Shown in pieces: positions 62,697 to 64,000 of a stretch of DNA of 64,000 nt. Source of the stretch: Rhynchonema sp. JSB1_4 (Eukaryota; Nematoda; Chromadorea; Monhysterida; Xyalidae); contig JASAMV010009104.1 in NCBI GenBank assembly GCA_030248065.1, positions 1 to 64,000 on the forward strand, given 5' to 3'. The translations under genes were made by a program, and so were the position numbers. The number at the start of each line of letters is the position of its first letter. The first letter of the stretch is position 1. The notes under the pieces are model-generated. The model saw nothing but the letters and a program-made list of their open reading frames with translations, was not told the DNA's origin and searched no databases.

Positions 62697-63418
62697 ACAG
62701 TATGTACGTAGATGTTTCAGGGGAAGTTAGCAAAATGCAACGCCTTTGTTTCTGAAGTTAGGTGGATGTCTTTGTGCACAATGCGCGTTGTATCAGCAGA
62801 TTGCCAACGAAAACGTGTATCCGAGTTATGAGATGGTTAAATTTTATATTGTCACACACGCTTCGTCGATAACATAATCGGACCACGTTAGCAGCAGCCA
62901 GCCATTAAATATTCGTTTTGTCACAAGGATGCACACATACAGTAGTACAAGCGTAAAGTATACGGTATAACTATAGCAACATTATAGTACACATGCCGCG
63001 CGGTTGTGTTGGTGTGTGTCGGGTTACTGTCCCTCGTCCTACAGTGGTTTGATCTAATATCATGTTTTGAATGAACCATTTTTGACAACATCTAAATGCT
63101 GATAGTAGACTCCAAATACAACGCCCCCCGCTCAACAGCAATAAGAGGAAAGAAACGACTGCATAAAGCCAGACAAAGTATAGTTGACCCCATGAAATGA
63201 GAGCTAAAACACGGTTGCTTGGATGTTATTTGTGTGTTGGTGGTGTAAAATTGAAAATGTTGTGTGTTGTTGTCGCAGGTGTTGTGCGTGCAAACAAAAG
63301 AGCCTTGAATTAACGAACAATCACATGCGCAATTCTCGGCTTTGTTATTCACAACATATTAAATTGAGGTGTTGTGCTTGTGAAACATCATCCTCAATAA
63401 TCGATCGATCGCGATTGT

Positions 63419-64000
63419 CTAGCCCGACCACGGATAGAACTGTTGGGCGCGTTTCGTTGCTTCGTAGTCGGGGAAGCCGGCCGATCGTTTGCCTGACCAC
63501 GCGTAGAATTGGCTGCAATCACGCACATTGGAATGAGAAACGCAGATATCGTACGGCTACCTAACAGCCAGATAATGTGTGTAATACTGGTACGTTAATT
63601 CCCATCTACACAAAGGGTAACAGAGGCAATCATAAGATAAATGGTATGTAAGGGATCGTATAACGGTCCTATTCCTTATTTGATGTACAGACAGCGCTGG
63701 CCACGTGACTTGTTGAAATTTGACTAGTCAACTGCAATCAGAGATACTTACGCTCGTTTCTTTCCCGACCAGGCGTAGAATGGCGCGCGTTTGTCACCGA
63801 TGCTGTCGTCGTCATCAAAGGTGCCACTTCGTTTGCCTGAAATATCAGGGAACGTATGTACATTGTCTGGCTTTCGTTTAATCTCAAAACCCCCAAATTT
63901 CTGACCTGACCACGCATAAAAAGGCGCCCTCTTTTTGCCGGACCAGGCGTAGAACGGCGCACGTTTGTCTAATCCATCATCGCTACCTGAAAATGAGATT
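63419..64000 (-). CDS. Kinin-like precursor, FYAWS-amide type (5' part beyond window)
   Basis: Three exons are visible: 63906-63986, 63752-63836, 63419-63512, with GT..AG junctions in phase. The first visible exon begins with the acceptor after ttttcag at 63987, so signal peptide and further copies lie outside the window. Products are APFYAWS-amide three times (before GKK or GQK), QFYAWS-amide once, and a final QQFYPWSG directly before the stop, which could be amidated without cleavage. FYAWS/FYPWS fits the FxxWS-amide form of kinins, like lymnokinin. Together with the FYSWA precursor 5 kb away it forms a same-strand paralogous pair. The linkers (SGTFDDDDSIGD, SAGFPDYEAT) are acidic, as usual for such precursors. 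Confidence 0.85.

Larger units (their letters stand above)
58549..63418. other. Intergenic between the two kinin-like precursors
   Basis: I see no gene. Contents: the dispersed repeat at 59510-59620, a small inverted pair TTTCAGTTGGGCC / GGCCCAACTGAAA at about 60675-60805, a block at 61455-61515 resembling 25435-25495, the SINE-like copy at 62524-62696, and one TGAAACATCA at 63381 just past the stop of the FYAWS gene. The upstream region of the FYSWA gene lies at the left edge. Confidence 0.45.

Noticed and set aside
18068..63390. Treating the repeated TGAAACATCA as a CRISPR-like array
   Set aside because: Spacing is irregular over tens of kilobases, orientation is mixed, and the host is an animal genome.

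Overview
This is a 64 kb piece of an animal nuclear genome. The genes are split by GT..AG introns, there are peptide-hormone precursors with KR cleavage sites and C-terminal Gly amidation donors, and intergenic DNA is crowded with small inverted-repeat transposons. Two linked precursors encode kinin-type peptides ending in WA-amide and WS-amide. The WS-amide ending is known from the mollusc peptide lymnokinin, so a lophotrochozoan is my best guess. That is inference, and the species is not identified. Introns are often short (50-75 nt), and at least four appear to be only 28-39 nt.

Layout. Positions 1-6206 and 8266-14826 are two direct copies of a repeat-rich segmental duplication. They differ by three clean transposon insertions and by one locus: a small RFamide-type precursor that is intact in the second copy (9907-10167) and wrecked in the first. 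The second copy runs into the last exon of a long minus-strand gene (14483-24528) with features of the RETREG/FAM134 ER-phagy receptors: N-terminal reticulon-type hairpins and a C-terminal acidic LIR motif. The first copy carries only a fragment of that exon. Next come a small single-pass membrane protein (minus, about 25.5-27 kb), a well-supported GPR155/LYCHOS orthologue (plus, 28074-32205: PIN-like transporter half, seven-helix part, DEP domain), an unrecognised helical protein (minus, 32688-35341), a Ly6/three-finger-like protein (plus, 36571-37336) and a secreted protein with a dermatopontin-like start and three phase-1 cysteine modules (plus, 37890-43734).

The right third has a nearly gene-free stretch (43.7-50.5 kb), then a non-amidated neuropeptide precursor with PRAFF and GGRFF..W repeats (plus, 50548-51901), a RAF-like TKL kinase (minus, 53018-55043), a kinin-like precursor with six KFYSWA-amide copies (minus, 56519-58548) holding a tRNA-Ile-like gene in an intron, and a paralogous FYAWS-amide precursor (minus, 63419 to beyond the window end). 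With the RFamide locus this makes four candidate neuropeptide genes in 64 kb.

The most unexpected signal is a 10-mer, TGATGTTTCA (fuller form GCTGATGTTTCAC), found 22 times on the two strands by eye where chance predicts about 0.1. It sits mostly in introns, usually in the sense direction soon after the donor site, but also in exons, across two start codons and in UTRs. No feature listed here explains it.
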